A stretch of DNA of 14,363 bases from NCBI GenBank assembly GCA_963714645.1, contig CAVQQX010000096.1:1-14363 (forward strand), in the 5' to 3' direction. Source of the DNA: RPQJ01 sp963714645. GTDB lineage: Bacteria > Pseudomonadota > Gammaproteobacteria > Steroidobacterales > Steroidobacteraceae. Position numbers and translations under genes: made by a program. This document shows positions 1-7,361 of the stretch, in pieces (the first letter of the stretch is position 1; each line of letters begins with the position of its first letter). The notes beneath the pieces are model-generated. The model saw only the letters and a list, made by a program, of their open reading frames with translations. It made no database searches and had not been told where the DNA came from.

Positions 1-1
1 G

Positions 2-612
2 GAAAACCGCATCCTCCCCCCGCTGCAGACGGGCGACCGGGTGACGCTGCTGGGCATCGACCGGACAGCATTTCACCGAGCCGCCGCCGCGCTATTCGGA
101 GGCGAGCCTGGTGAAGGCGCTCGAGGAGCACGGCATCGGCCGGCCCTCGACCTACGCAAGCATCATCCAGACCCTGCTCTAAAAAGTATTGCGAGCTCCT
201 GAACCGCAGGTTCACGCCGACCGACCTCGGCAAGATCGTCAACCGGTTCCTCACGGGCAATTTCGAGCGTTACGTCGACTACGGGTTCACCGCGTCGATG
301 GAGGACGAGCTCGACAAAATCTCGCGGGGGGAGGAAGACTGGTTGCCGATGCTCGAGCGCTTCTGGGTCGAGCTCAAGAAGCAGATCGACGATGTGGACG
401 AGAACGTGACGCGCTCGGACGTCGCGATGGAGCGTCCGCTCGGCACCAACCCGGTCTCGGGCAGGCCCGTGAGCGTGCGCTTCGGCCGCTTCGGGGCGTT
501 CGCACAGATCGGGACGCGCGAGGACGAGGAAAAGCCGAAGTTCGCGAGCCTGCGCCCGCACCAGCGCATGGACGACCTCACGCTCGCTGATGCGCTCGAC
601 CTGTTCCAAATT
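2..612 (+). pseudogene. topA: DNA topoisomerase I fragment, frame-broken
   Basis: Type IA topoisomerase, which relaxes negatively supercoiled DNA; only a middle part is present. The reading starts in frame 2 (LQTGDRVTLLGIDR). At about 65 it must shift to frame 3 to give QHFTEPPPRYSEASLVKALE and GIGRPSTYASIIQTLL, the highly conserved segment downstream of the catalytic tyrosine. Frame 3 hits TAA at 180-182, and homology resumes in frame 1 from about 184 (ELLNRRFTPTDLGKIVNRFL, then the YGFTASMEDELD block). A C-terminal-repeat-like stretch follows (VSVRFGRFGAFAQIG, about 469-516). Homology stops at about 610 (DALDLFQ), where a normal topA would go on for further repeats. The N-terminal half with the active-site tyrosine lies outside the window, if it exists. 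Two frame breaks plus truncation make it non-functional as read. The family call is firm; whether the breaks are real is not. Confidence 0.85.
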
Positions 613-885
613 GCCGTCGAGAAGCGCGAGGACACGCCGTACGGCAAACGTGAGCGCGACTTCCAGCTCTACCGACGCGGGCGCTACGTCGAGTTCAACC
701 TGGTCTACGACCGCGGCACGATCTGCGGCCTGCAGACCGGCGGGCGCACCGAGTCGATCCTGATGTCGCTGCCGCCGCTCGTGCGCTGGGAGTACGACTG
801 CAAACCCGCGCCGGGCACGGCCGAGGACCGGCTGTACAAGGACTTCCTGCGGCCGCGCGACTGGCTCGCCGAATTCGGCGGCTGA
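613..885 (+). pseudogene. hemF: Aerobic coproporphyrinogen III oxidase C-terminal fragment, fused to topA
   Basis: HemF performs the oxygen-dependent decarboxylation of coproporphyrinogen III to protoporphyrinogen IX in haem synthesis. The last 90 or so residues are clear: VEKREDTPYGKRERDFQLYR, then RGRYVEFNLVYDRGT, GLQTGGRTESILMSLPPLVR and WEYD, ending RPRDWLAEFGG with a stop at 883-885. These are hallmark C-terminal HemF motifs. The N-terminal two thirds are missing; the frame is instead continuous with the upstream topA fragment, so one open frame from the in-frame ATG at 298 encodes a TopA-HemF chimera of 195 residues. The breakpoint lies at about 604-618. No start or Shine-Dalgarno site of its own is visible, and activity is not expected from this piece. 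Confidence 0.9.
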
Positions 886-931
886 GACGCCGGCCCTCCT
901 CGCACCACGCAGCGGGCGCCCGCTAGTGCGC

Positions 932-981
932 GTCGCTTGCGGGTCGCTTGCGGGTCGCTTGCGGGTCGCTTGCGGGTCGCT
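932..981. repeat. 11-bp tandem repeat, about 4.5 copies
   Basis: The unit gtcgcttgcgg occurs at 932-942, 943-953, 954-964 and 965-975, followed by a partial copy (gtcgct) that runs out at about 981. The four full copies are identical. It lies between the hemF remnant and the protease. The perfect identity suggests recent slippage expansion. Confidence 0.9.
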
Positions 982-1262
982 GCGTTTCCCACGTTATGTC
1001 ACAAACGAGTGCGCCTGATGCCTGCGAGACGGTTGCTTTCCCCAATTTGCGAGGGTAGCTTCGGCTCACGGCACGCGTGAAGGGCACACCCGCTGCGAGG
1101 CGGGGCCGCAAAGCCACAGCTCTTGATCAATCAGAACAAGAGGGCTGGGTTGCCGGAAGGGAGACACCGCTCGACGTCGCGTGCATGCGAAGTCCGGCGA
1201 TTTTTTTCTGTTGAGAGCCTTCTCTCCCGCGAGCGCCAGAAGAAGCTGCCCATGTACCGTCC

Positions 1263-1268
1263 GGAGGG
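1263..1268 (+). promoter_or_regulatory. Ribosome binding site of the subtilase gene
   Basis: GGAGGG at 1263-1268 lies six bases before the ATG at 1275. This fixes the start of the protease and places the hydrophobic signal peptide at its N-terminus. Confidence 0.8.
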
Positions 1269-1274
1269 ATATCC

Positions 1275-4200
1275 ATGTCGAAGAAACCGTTGCTGACACT
1301 GCTGTCGACGGCCGCGCTGAGCGCCGTTGCCGCAATGTCGGTGCCCACTGCCCTCGTCGCGGCGCCCAGCGCCGAATCGAAGGCTGTCGAGAAGAGCAAG
1401 TACACCAACCAGCTTTACATCGTCCGCATGGCGGACGCGCCCGTCGTCACGTACGACGGCGGCGTGAAGGGCTATGCGGCCACCAAGGCGCGCAAGGGCG
1501 ACAAGATCGACCCGTTGAGCCCGCAGGTCACGAACTACAAGTCATATCTCGAAGCCCGCCAGGACGCGACGTTGGCCCGGGTCGGCGGCAAGAAGGTCTA
1601 CAGCTACGGATACGCGTTCAGCGGGTTCGCAGCGGAGCTCTCGGCCGAACAGGCTTCGGCGCTGCGTTCGGCGCCGGGCGTGGTCGCGGTCACCAAGGAC
1701 GAGATCCGCAAGCTCGACACTTCGACGACGCCCGCCTTCCTCGGCCTCAACGCCCCGGGCGGACTCTGGTCGCAATTGAGCGGCAACGCGAATGGCAACC
1801 CCATCACCGCGAACGGGCCGAACAGCGCGGGCGCAGGTGAAGGCGTCGTCGTCGGCATCATCGATTCGGGCATCTGGCCCGAGAACCCGAGCTTCGCGGA
1901 CCGCGATGCGAGCGGCAAGCTGGTCTACCAGCAGCTGCCGGGCTGGCACGGCAAGTGCGTCCCGGGCGAGAAGTTCGTCGCGTCGAACTGCAACCAGAAG
2001 CTGATCGGTGCGCAGTACTACACGGCGGGTTTCGGCGGCGCTGCGAGCATCAGGTCGCAGTTCCCGTACGAGTTCATCTCGCCGCGCGGCGCCAGCAGCC
2101 ACGGCAGCCACACCGCGAGCACGGCAGCCGGCAACTACGGCGTCGATGCGCTCGTGAACGGCAGCAGCCTCGGCAAGATCAGCGGCATGGCGCCTCGCGC
2201 CCGGATCGCCGTCTACAAGGTCTGCTGGGGCATCGGCGATGAAGGCGGCTGCCCCAGCTCCGACAGCGTCATGGCGATCGACCAGGCCGTCGCGGACGGC
2301 GTCGATGTCCTGAACTTCTCGATCAGCGGTTCGACGACCAGCTTCCTCGACCCTGTCGAGGTCGCGTTCCTGTTCGCGGCCGACGCGGGCGTGTTCGTGG
2401 CGGCCTCCGCCGGCAACAACGGCCCGGGCGCCAGCACCGTGGCGCACAACAGCCCGTGGCTGACCACCGTTGCCGCCGGCTCGCACGATCGCTTCTACGA
2501 GGCGGTCGCCACGCTCGGCAACGGCGCCTCTTACACGGGCGCGGGCCTCGGTGCCGCGGTCCCGTCGTCGCCGTTGGTTGCGTCGACGGACGCAGCCCTG
2601 CCCGGCGCGGACGCGACCGCCGTGCGGCTGTGCTTCTCCGAGCACTGGACCGGCGGTACGGCGGTGCTCGACCCGGCCAAGGTCGACGGCAAGATCGTCG
2701 TCTGCGATCGCGGCACGAGTGATCGCGTCGACAAGAGCCTGGCGGTCAAGGAAGCCGGCGGCGTCGGCATGATCCTCACCAACACGAGCCCGAACTCGCT
2801 CAACGCGGACCTGCACTCGGTGCCCACCGTTCACGTCGCGGACACCGTGCGCGCAGCCATCTGGGCGTATGCAGCCATGTCCGGGGCGACCGCGTCGCTG
2901 AGCCAGGGCGTCGGCACGGTCGGCGTCGCCGCTCCGGACGTCGCCTCGTTTTCCTCGCGCGGTCCCGCGCGGGCGGGCGTCGGCGACCTGCTGAAGCCGG
3001 ACCTCATGGCCCCGGGCGTGGACATCCTCGCCGCGGTCTCGCCCGTGGAGAACTCGGGCCGCAACTTCGACTTCCTGTCGGGCACGTCCATGTCGAGCCC
3101 CCACGTCGCCGGCCTGGGCGCACTCATGAAGCAGCTGCATCCGAACTGGTCGCCCGTCGCGATCAAGTCCGCGCTGATGACGACCGCCAGCCAGGTGCGC
3201 AACGACGGCACCGCGATCGCTGGCAATCCGTTCGGCTTCGGCGCCGGCCAGGTCGTGCCGAACTCGGCCGCCGACCCCGGCCTCGTGTACGACTCGGGCT
3301 TCAACGATTGGCTGGGATTCCTGTGCGGATCCGGCCAGCTCGTCGCCTCCTACTGCCCGGTGCTCGGGATCGACCCGAGCAACCTGAACTACGCCTCGAT
3401 CGCGATTGGCGACCTGGCGGGATTGCAGACCGTGACCCGCAAGGTCACGAACGTCAGCGGCAAGAAGGAGACGTACAGGGCATCCGTCGCCGGGCTCACC
3501 GGCATCTCGGCCGTGGTGGCGCCTGACTCGTTGATGCTGAACCCGGGCGAGACCAAGAGCTTTACCGTCGCATTCACCCGGACGTCGGCGACGCTGAACG
3601 CATATTCGTTCGGCAGCCTCACGTGGACCGGCGACAACGGTCACTCGGTCCGTAGCCCGATCGCGATCCGGCCGGTCGCATTGGCGGCGCCGGCTTCGGT
3701 CAGCAGCGTGGACGGCGCGCCGGTGACGTACGGGGTGACGTTCGGCTACACCGGAGCTTTCTCTGCGGCGGCGCGGGGCCTGGCGAAGTCGATCGCGAAC
3801 GCGGGCACGGTAACCCAGGACCCGGACCAGACGTTCGATCCGGCGGATTCGACGGGAACCGTGACGATCCCCGTCACGATCCCGGCCGGCACCACGTACG
3901 CGCGCTATGCGCTGTTCGACGCGGACGTCGCGGCAGGATCCGACATGGACCTCTACGTTTACCAGGGTTCGACGCTCGTCGGCTCGAGCACCAGCGGGAC
4001 CTCGGCGGAGACCGTGAACTTCTCGTTCACGAACCCGACGGGCGCCCCGCTCGAGCTGACGGTCTACGTCCACGGCTGGGGCCTGCCGGCCGGTTCGTCG
4101 CCGTTCGTGCTCAACTCGTTCTACGTTGGCGCGAACGCGGTGGGCAACATGACGGTCACCGCACCGGACAGTGCGACCCTCGGCGCCACGGGCACGATCG

Positions 4201-4307
4201 AACTCACGTTCGACCCGGCGCTCGCCCCGGGCCGCTGGCTCGGCTCGGTCGTCTACAGTGGCGCGGCCGGCCTGCCCAGCCCGACCATCGTGAGCGTCAC
4301 CAAGTGA
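1275..4307 (+). CDS. Exported subtilisin-like serine protease (S8) with PA insert
   Basis: A 1010-residue secreted endopeptidase of the plant-subtilase-like S8 type. Residues 1-30 form a signal peptide (lysines, then a hydrophobic core ending ALVAA). Residues about 45-143 are an I9-type propeptide (YIVRMADAPVV). The catalytic domain starts near 185. Asp197 lies in GIIDSGIWPENPSF, His276 in SSHGSHTASTAAGN, the oxyanion Asn381 in SAGNNGPG, and Ser605 in SGTSMSSPHVAG. A PA domain is inserted at about 450-545 (KIVVCDRG, then AGGVGMILTN). An Fn3-like domain follows at about 700-800. The last 190 residues are beta-rich and secretion-type, with a pre-peptidase-C-like stretch (DADVAAGSDMDLYVYQG). The usual Asp/Gly just before HGxHT are replaced (RGASSHG). 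The complete triad predicts activity. It is monocistronic: a leader region precedes it and an intrinsic terminator follows. A nutritional, extracellular role is inferred. Confidence 0.96.
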   Translation: MSKKPLLTLLSTAALSAVAAMSVPTALVAAPSAESKAVEKSKYTNQLYIVRMADAPVVTYDGGVKGYAATKARKGDKIDPLSPQVTNYKSYLEARQDATLARVGGKKVYSYGYAFSGFAAELSAEQASALRSAPGVVAVTKDEIRKLDTSTTPAFLGLNAPGGLWSQLSGNANGNPITANGPNSAGAGEGVVVGIIDSGIWPENPSFADRDASGKLVYQQLPGWHGKCVPGEKFVASNCNQKLIGAQYYTAGFGGAASIRSQFPYEFISPRGASSHGSHTASTAAGNYGVDALVNGSSLGKISGMAPRARIAVYKVCWGIGDEGGCPSSDSVMAIDQAVADGVDVLNFSISGSTTSFLDPVEVAFLFAADAGVFVAASAGNNGPGASTVAHNSPWLTTVAAGSHDRFYEAVATLGNGASYTGAGLGAAVPSSPLVASTDAALPGADATAVRLCFSEHWTGGTAVLDPAKVDGKIVVCDRGTSDRVDKSLAVKEAGGVGMILTNTSPNSLNADLHSVPTVHVADTVRAAIWAYAAMSGATASLSQGVGTVGVAAPDVASFSSRGPARAGVGDLLKPDLMAPGVDILAAVSPVENSGRNFDFLSGTSMSSPHVAGLGALMKQLHPNWSPVAIKSALMTTASQVRNDGTAIAGNPFGFGAGQVVPNSAADPGLVYDSGFNDWLGFLCGSGQLVASYCPVLGIDPSNLNYASIAIGDLAGLQTVTRKVTNVSGKKETYRASVAGLTGISAVVAPDSLMLNPGETKSFTVAFTRTSATLNAYSFGSLTWTGDNGHSVRSPIAIRPVALAAPASVSSVDGAPVTYGVTFGYTGAFSAAARGLAKSIANAGTVTQDPDQTFDPADSTGTVTIPVTIPAGTTYARYALFDADVAAGSDMDLYVYQGSTLVGSSTSGTSAETVNFSFTNPTGAPLELTVYVHGWGLPAGSSPFVLNSFYVGANAVGNMTVTAPDSATLGATGTIELTFDPALAPGRWLGSVVYSGAAGLPSPTIVSVTK

Positions 4308-4344
4308 CCAGCTGACCGATCGTTTCGGATCGTCGGAACGAGAA

Positions 4345-4375
4345 CGCCCCGGGGAGCAATCCCCGGGGCGTTTTT
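4345..4375 (+). terminator. Rho-independent terminator after the subtilase
   Basis: A perfect 10-bp stem, cgccccgggg (4345-4354) with ccccggggcg (4361-4370), encloses a 6-base loop and is followed by TTTTT (4371-4375). It lies 37 bases after the protease stop codon and isolates that gene from the scrap zone downstream. Confidence 0.95.
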
Positions 4376-4485
4376 CATGTGCCTGCGCGCCGGGTTCGGT
4401 TGGAAGGCTGCCCGCGGCAGTGCTGGCTTGCGTGCAGATGACCCGTCGGAGCGTACCCGCGATCGCACACAGCCAAGGAGGGCCC

Positions 4486-4815
4486 ATGCACGCACGACCG
4501 CAACCAGTCTCCGCGACCGATCTCGCCCGCCGGAACGGCGTCCGGTTCGCGAACGAAAGCCCGGGTACCGTCGTGCGCGCGACGCGCTGCTCGCCGAGGA
4601 AGTTCGCACTGGTCGTCATTGCTCGCTCACCGATCGAGCGACTGCTCGAGTTCAAGCGGCAGCGCGGCCGGCGATCCCTGCGGATCGTTGCGGGCACCGG
4701 TGGCCGCTATACGCGCGATTACGTGAGTGCCGAGGACGCCGACATGCCCGGCTTCAACGTGTTCACGCGTCGCGACGGCACGATCCGCCGTTTCTGGAGC
4801 GGCGAGATGGGCCCG
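4486..4815 (+). pseudogene. DUF899-family (thioredoxin-like) gene with internal deletion
   Basis: DUF899 proteins are thioredoxin-fold proteins of unproven function. A strong AAGGAGG (4475-4481) precedes the ATG at 4486. The start reads MHARPQPVSATDLARRNGVR in frame 1. The family's YRRARDALLAEEVR segment sits in frame 3 (from about 4563), so there is a frame break near 4560. About a hundred residues expected next (including the CxxC-like core) are missing. Frame 1 resumes from about 4605 with FALVVIARSPIERLLEFKRQ, then TGGRYTRDYVS and PGFNVFTRRDGTIRRFWSGE. Homology ends at about 4812, where ATPase sequence takes over. The gene is therefore frame-broken, internally deleted and 3'-truncated. 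The family assignment rests on recalled motif order. Confidence 0.7.
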
Positions 4816-4819
4816 ACCA

Positions 4820-5365
4820 CGGCTCTCCATGCGGGTCAGCAACCGCTGGGGCGGGTTCAAGGCGCTGCGCGCCCGCTGGCTCGATCACCTGGGTTCGGCC
4901 AGCCGCCGGCCCGTCATCCTGGTCGACGAGGCACAGGAAATGACGCCGATGGTCTTGAGCGAACTGCGGCTGCTGGCGAGTGCGCGCTTCGACTCGCAGT
5001 CCCTGTTGTGCGTCGTGCTCTGCGGCGATGCGCGCCTGCTCGACAAACTACGCCGCGAGGAACTGATCCCCTTGCGATCGCGCATCCGAACCCGCCTCGC
5101 CACCGGCCTCGCCACCCGAGAAGAACTCCTCGCCTGCCTCGAACATCTGCTCGCCACTGCCGGCAATGCCAGTCTGATGACCCAGCAGCTGCGACACACG
5201 CTCTGCGATCACGCCGCAGGCAGTTACCGCATCTTCATCGCTATGGCGGCCGAACTGCTGATGACCGCGGCGCAGCGCGAAATCACCGAACTCGATGAAA
5301 AGCTCTATCTGCAGGTGTTCGCACAGCCGCAGCCTCAAACCCCGCGCCGCGTCGGAGCTCGCTGA
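4820..5365 (+). pseudogene. Transposon-type AAA ATPase (ExeA/TniB-like), 5'-truncated
   Basis: An ATPase of the kind that assists DDE transposases by target selection or strand-transfer activation. In frame 2 the recognisable part begins with SNRWGGFKALRARWLDHL. The Walker B motif VILVDEAQEM follows at about 4917-4946. Then come a sensor-like region LLCVVLCGDARLLDKL and SRIRTRLATGLATREELLAC, and a C-terminal helical part (AGNASLMTQQLRHTLCDHAA, FIAMAAELLMTAAQREITEL). The stop is at 5363-5365. The N-terminal part with Walker A is missing and replaced by the DUF899 remnant in another frame, so it has no start of its own. Its stop is followed after one base by the GTG of the next ORF, the tight spacing of a transposon operon. 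No partner transposase lies in the window. Confidence 0.75.
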
Positions 5366-5366
5366 C

Positions 5367-5570
5367 GTGACCGACGACACCGATCCGTTCGTGTTCCCGG
5401 ACCTGCCCGACGAGGCCGTGGTTGCCATCGATCAGTTCCTCGAGACGTTCTACCACCGCTTCCAAAACCATTACTTCGCTCAACTGCACCGCTGGTATCA
5501 CGCACTCGATCAGCGCGAGCATTACAGCGAACCCATGCCGTCCCGGCCGCTCGACGATCCACCGTTCTGA
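5367..5570 (+). CDS. Small hypothetical protein downstream of the ATPase
   Basis: A 67-residue acidic protein (starts VTDDTDPFVFPDLPDEAV, contains FLETFYHRFQNHYFAQLHRW, ends RPLDDPPF). I chose the GTG at 5367 because it follows the ATPase TGA after a single base, giving the usual tight operon junction; the frame is open further upstream but only as a shadow of the ATPase. It has no signal peptide or membrane segment, and the centre is aromatic-rich and probably helical. I recognise no family. Its position suggests an accessory protein of the same mobile element as the ATPase, perhaps a protein partner. That role is inference. Confidence 0.6.
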   Translation: MTDDTDPFVFPDLPDEAVVAIDQFLETFYHRFQNHYFAQLHRWYHALDQREHYSEPMPSRPLDDPPF

Positions 5571-5689
5571 CAACCCGGCCATGACCGCGGTGATGACGCC
5601 GCGCTCAAGATCGCCGATGGCCCATCACCGATCGTGAAAATCTGTCCATCAAATCAGCTGACCGCTCTCACGAAACGAAGGACAACCTC

Positions 5690-5812
5690 ATGACCGCGAC
5701 GCGTGCCGAACTCGAAGCGATTCTCGCGGCACCCGCGAACACCGAAGACGAGCAGCGTCGGAAGCGTCTCGTGCGCTCGCGACTGTGGCATCTCAAGAAC
5801 AAGGAGAAGTGA
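5690..5812 (+). CDS. Small basic hypothetical protein
   Basis: A 40-residue ORF, MTATRAELEAILAAPANT then DEQRRKRLVRSRLWHLKNKE. AAGGA at 5678-5682 lies seven bases before the ATG, a good ribosome site. The second half is strongly basic and amphipathic, and could bind nucleic acid. The stop TGA is two bases before the ATG of the next ORF, indicating co-transcription. I know no named family. It may be an accessory gene of the ATPase-bearing element. It is easily missed because of its length. Confidence 0.5.
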   Translation: MTATRAELEAILAAPANTEDEQRRKRLVRSRLWHLKNKEK

Positions 5813-5814
5813 GC

Positions 5815-5940
5815 ATGGCGATTGTGCTGACAGACCTGCTGAACACGACGGGTGTCGACCGTTTGGGCGCGGACGTCTCGCGCCTGCTCAAGCTGCATCG
5901 CATCGACGTGCTCATCGAACCGTATAGAGGGTGCCGATAA
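5815..5940 (+). CDS. Small hypothetical protein, probably truncated by an IS91 remnant
   Basis: A 41-residue ORF beginning MAIVLTDLLNTTGVDRLGAD, then VSRLLKLHRIDVLIEPYRGCR. AAGGAG (5801-5806) is eight bases before the ATG and lies inside the end of the preceding ORF, so the two are probably translated together. The sequence looks like the start of a longer folded protein (helix, then a beta-like IDVLIE). IS91-transposase-type sequence begins in another frame at about 5930, so the last residues may be a fusion artefact. Function is unknown. Confidence 0.45.
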   Translation: MAIVLTDLLNTTGVDRLGADVSRLLKLHRIDVLIEPYRGCR

Positions 5941-6067
5941 GCCAGTCACCCCACGGCATGTGGCCATGAGCTGGGCGCAGCGCCTGAAGCGGGTATTCGG
6001 GGAGCGCACGGCACCGGATCAGCATCAGGCCAAGCTGCCGCTCGGGGCCAGAGTCCCGCCGGTGCAG
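5930..6067 (+). mobile_element. IS91-family transposase C-terminal remnant with internal deletion
   Basis: Frame 2 reads GADKPVTPRHVAMSWAQRLK then RVFG, the segment that in IS91-type (Y2, rolling-circle) transposases precedes the zinc-like CxxCGG part. Immediately after RVFG it continues ERTAPDQHQAKLPLGARVPP, which resembles the extreme C-terminus of the same proteins. The roughly 40 residues between, including the CxxCGG motif, are missing. No upstream transposase domain is present, so it is a dead scrap. The breakpoint after ttcggg (5996-6001) corresponds to where the second scrap at 13755 begins. The call is from recalled motifs. Confidence 0.6.
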
Positions 6068-6362
6068 TCCCACTGCTTTGAACTCAAACGACTGAGGACG
6101 TTTGCGCCGCTGCAAGATGTGGTGGATGGGTTCGGTGCGTGCCCAATTCAGATCACAGCAGGGAAGGGCGGATTTTCGGGGCACCGGCTGAGGTATCAGC
6201 GGCGGGTTGGCAGTCCGGAGGGACGCCGAGCCGTCGGGTGTGCCGTGCAAGGCCGGCCGGCAGCAGATTCGGGCTCACTATAAGGCCGATTACCCGTATC
6301 CGGCCGGGCACGGAAGGGCCGGCCGGGCACGGAAGGCCGTTTGAAAGTACTATCCGCCGAAA
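6068..6362. other. Non-coding IS-derived or intergenic stretch
   Basis: No supported gene. Frames remain open on both strands but show no family motif. The left part is probably the non-coding end of the IS91-type element. The right part carries a 19-bp tandem repeat (6300-6337) just past the 3' end of the BON gene. I see no clear intrinsic terminator for that gene. Confidence 0.45.
6300..6337. repeat. 19-bp tandem duplication
   Basis: The unit ccggccgggcacggaaggg at 6300-6318 is repeated at 6319-6337 with one change at the last base. It lies 26 bases beyond the BON gene stop. The GC-rich ccggcc cores could fold in RNA, but no T tract follows on the minus strand. Confidence 0.85.
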
Positions 6363-6907
6363 TTACTTCTGCCTGATCTCGAGCTCGTTGCGCACCTCGA
6401 CGACGCCGTCGACGGAGCGTGCGATCTCGCCTGCACGAGTTTTCGCCGCGGTCGAATCCACGAACCCGGCCAGCTGCACGACACCCTTCTGTGTCTCCAC
6501 GTTGATCTGGTGGGCCTTGGTCAGCGTGTCCTCGATGAGCTTCACCTTGACCATGCCCGTCATCGCGCCGTCGTCGATGACCTGCCCGGCCGTCGCCTGC
6601 GGAGTGCTGACGCGGAGGTCATTGCGAACCTCCTGGACGCCCGTGACCGAACGGGCCACCTTCGTCGCCTGGGTCTTCTGCTCGGCATTGTCGACGAAGC
6701 CGCCGAGCTGCACGACACCGCGATAGGTCTCGACGTTGATCTGGCCGGCCTTGGTGACCGGATCTTCGATCAGCGCCACCTTCACCTTGGCCGTGAGCAC
6801 GCTGTCGTCGATGACTTCACCGGCCGACTGCTGCGTGCGAGTGGACGAGCAGGCGCTGGCCAGCGCCAGTACACCGATGATTGCAGTGAGCTTCAGGAAT
6901 CCGAGTT

Positions 6908-6911
<4 letters not shown>
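6363..6911 (-). CDS. Periplasmic lipoprotein with two BON domains
   Basis: A 182-residue OsmY/DolP-type protein. BON domains bind phospholipid or envelope partners and are linked to osmotic and outer-membrane stress tolerance. The start at 6911 is chosen because GGAGAC lies four bases upstream and because it gives a clean lipoprotein signal: MKLGFLKLTAIIGVLALASAC with the lipid-modified Cys at 21. A longer frame upstream would bury the signal. Two similar BON repeats follow: about 31-100 (GEVIDDSVLTAKVKVALIED, then GVVQLGGFVDN and VQEVRNDLRV) and about 109-180 (GQVIDDGAMTGMVKVKLIED, then GVVQLAGFVDS and VVEVRNELEI). They are clearly duplicates. No aspartate follows the Cys, so outer-membrane sorting is expected. 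The start overlaps the stop of a possible small upstream ORF (ATGA). Confidence 0.93.
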
Positions 6912-7129
<218 letters not shown>

Positions 7130-7196
7130 GTAGTGCTCTGTGCTTGCATCCGTCACTGCGCAGCTCGGCGCACTGACTACCGGCGGCAGGCTACCG

Positions 7197-7260
7197 CCCA
7201 CGGCTCTCGCCATCTGTGCGCTCCCGCACCCACGGCTCTCGCCATCTGTGCGCTCCCGAA
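7197..7260. repeat. 32-bp direct tandem duplication
   Basis: The block at 7197-7228, beginning cccacggctctcgcc, recurs immediately at 7229-7260 with a single difference near the end (cccgca versus cccgaa). It lies 101 bases upstream of the glycine-zipper gene, in the region shared with the divergent BON unit. It could duplicate a regulatory site; I see no recognised operator in it. Confidence 0.9.
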
Positions 7261-7361
7261 CAGACCCTGCCGGCCCGTCCGGTACGCTGTTGGGCATCGA
7301 CCACACGCGACCGTTTCGCGAATTCACCGCGCGACGGGTGTGTCGAGTGGAGCATTCTTAG

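Larger units (their letters stand above)
886..1274. other. Intergenic region upstream of the subtilase gene
   Basis: No convincing coding frame is present. The stretch holds the 11-bp tandem repeat (932-981) and then unremarkable sequence leading to the protease ribosome site. I could not place a convincing -35/-10 pair. The promoter of the protease gene should lie here, because the upstream gene pieces end at 885. Confidence 0.5.

Noticed and set aside
163..647. Minus-strand frames over the topA fragment
   Set aside because: Antisense shadows of a strongly recognised plus-strand family.
932..981. Possible CRISPR array at the 11-bp repeats
   Set aside because: The units are contiguous with no spacers and are far too short; it is a simple tandem repeat.
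1542..4697. A 1051-codon open frame on the minus strand across the whole protease gene
   Set aside because: It is the antisense of the subtilase; the translation is Arg/Asp/Ala/Val-rich low-complexity sequence, typical of GC-rich shadow frames, with no domain.
5912..6250. Minus-strand frame of 112 residues (contains MPWGDWLIGTLYTVR)
   Set aside because: It is antisense to the IS91-type scrap and its flank, with no signal, domain or ribosome site that I can support.
7197..7260. Possible CRISPR repeat pair
   Set aside because: The two 32-bp blocks abut with no spacer and no further copies or cas genes.
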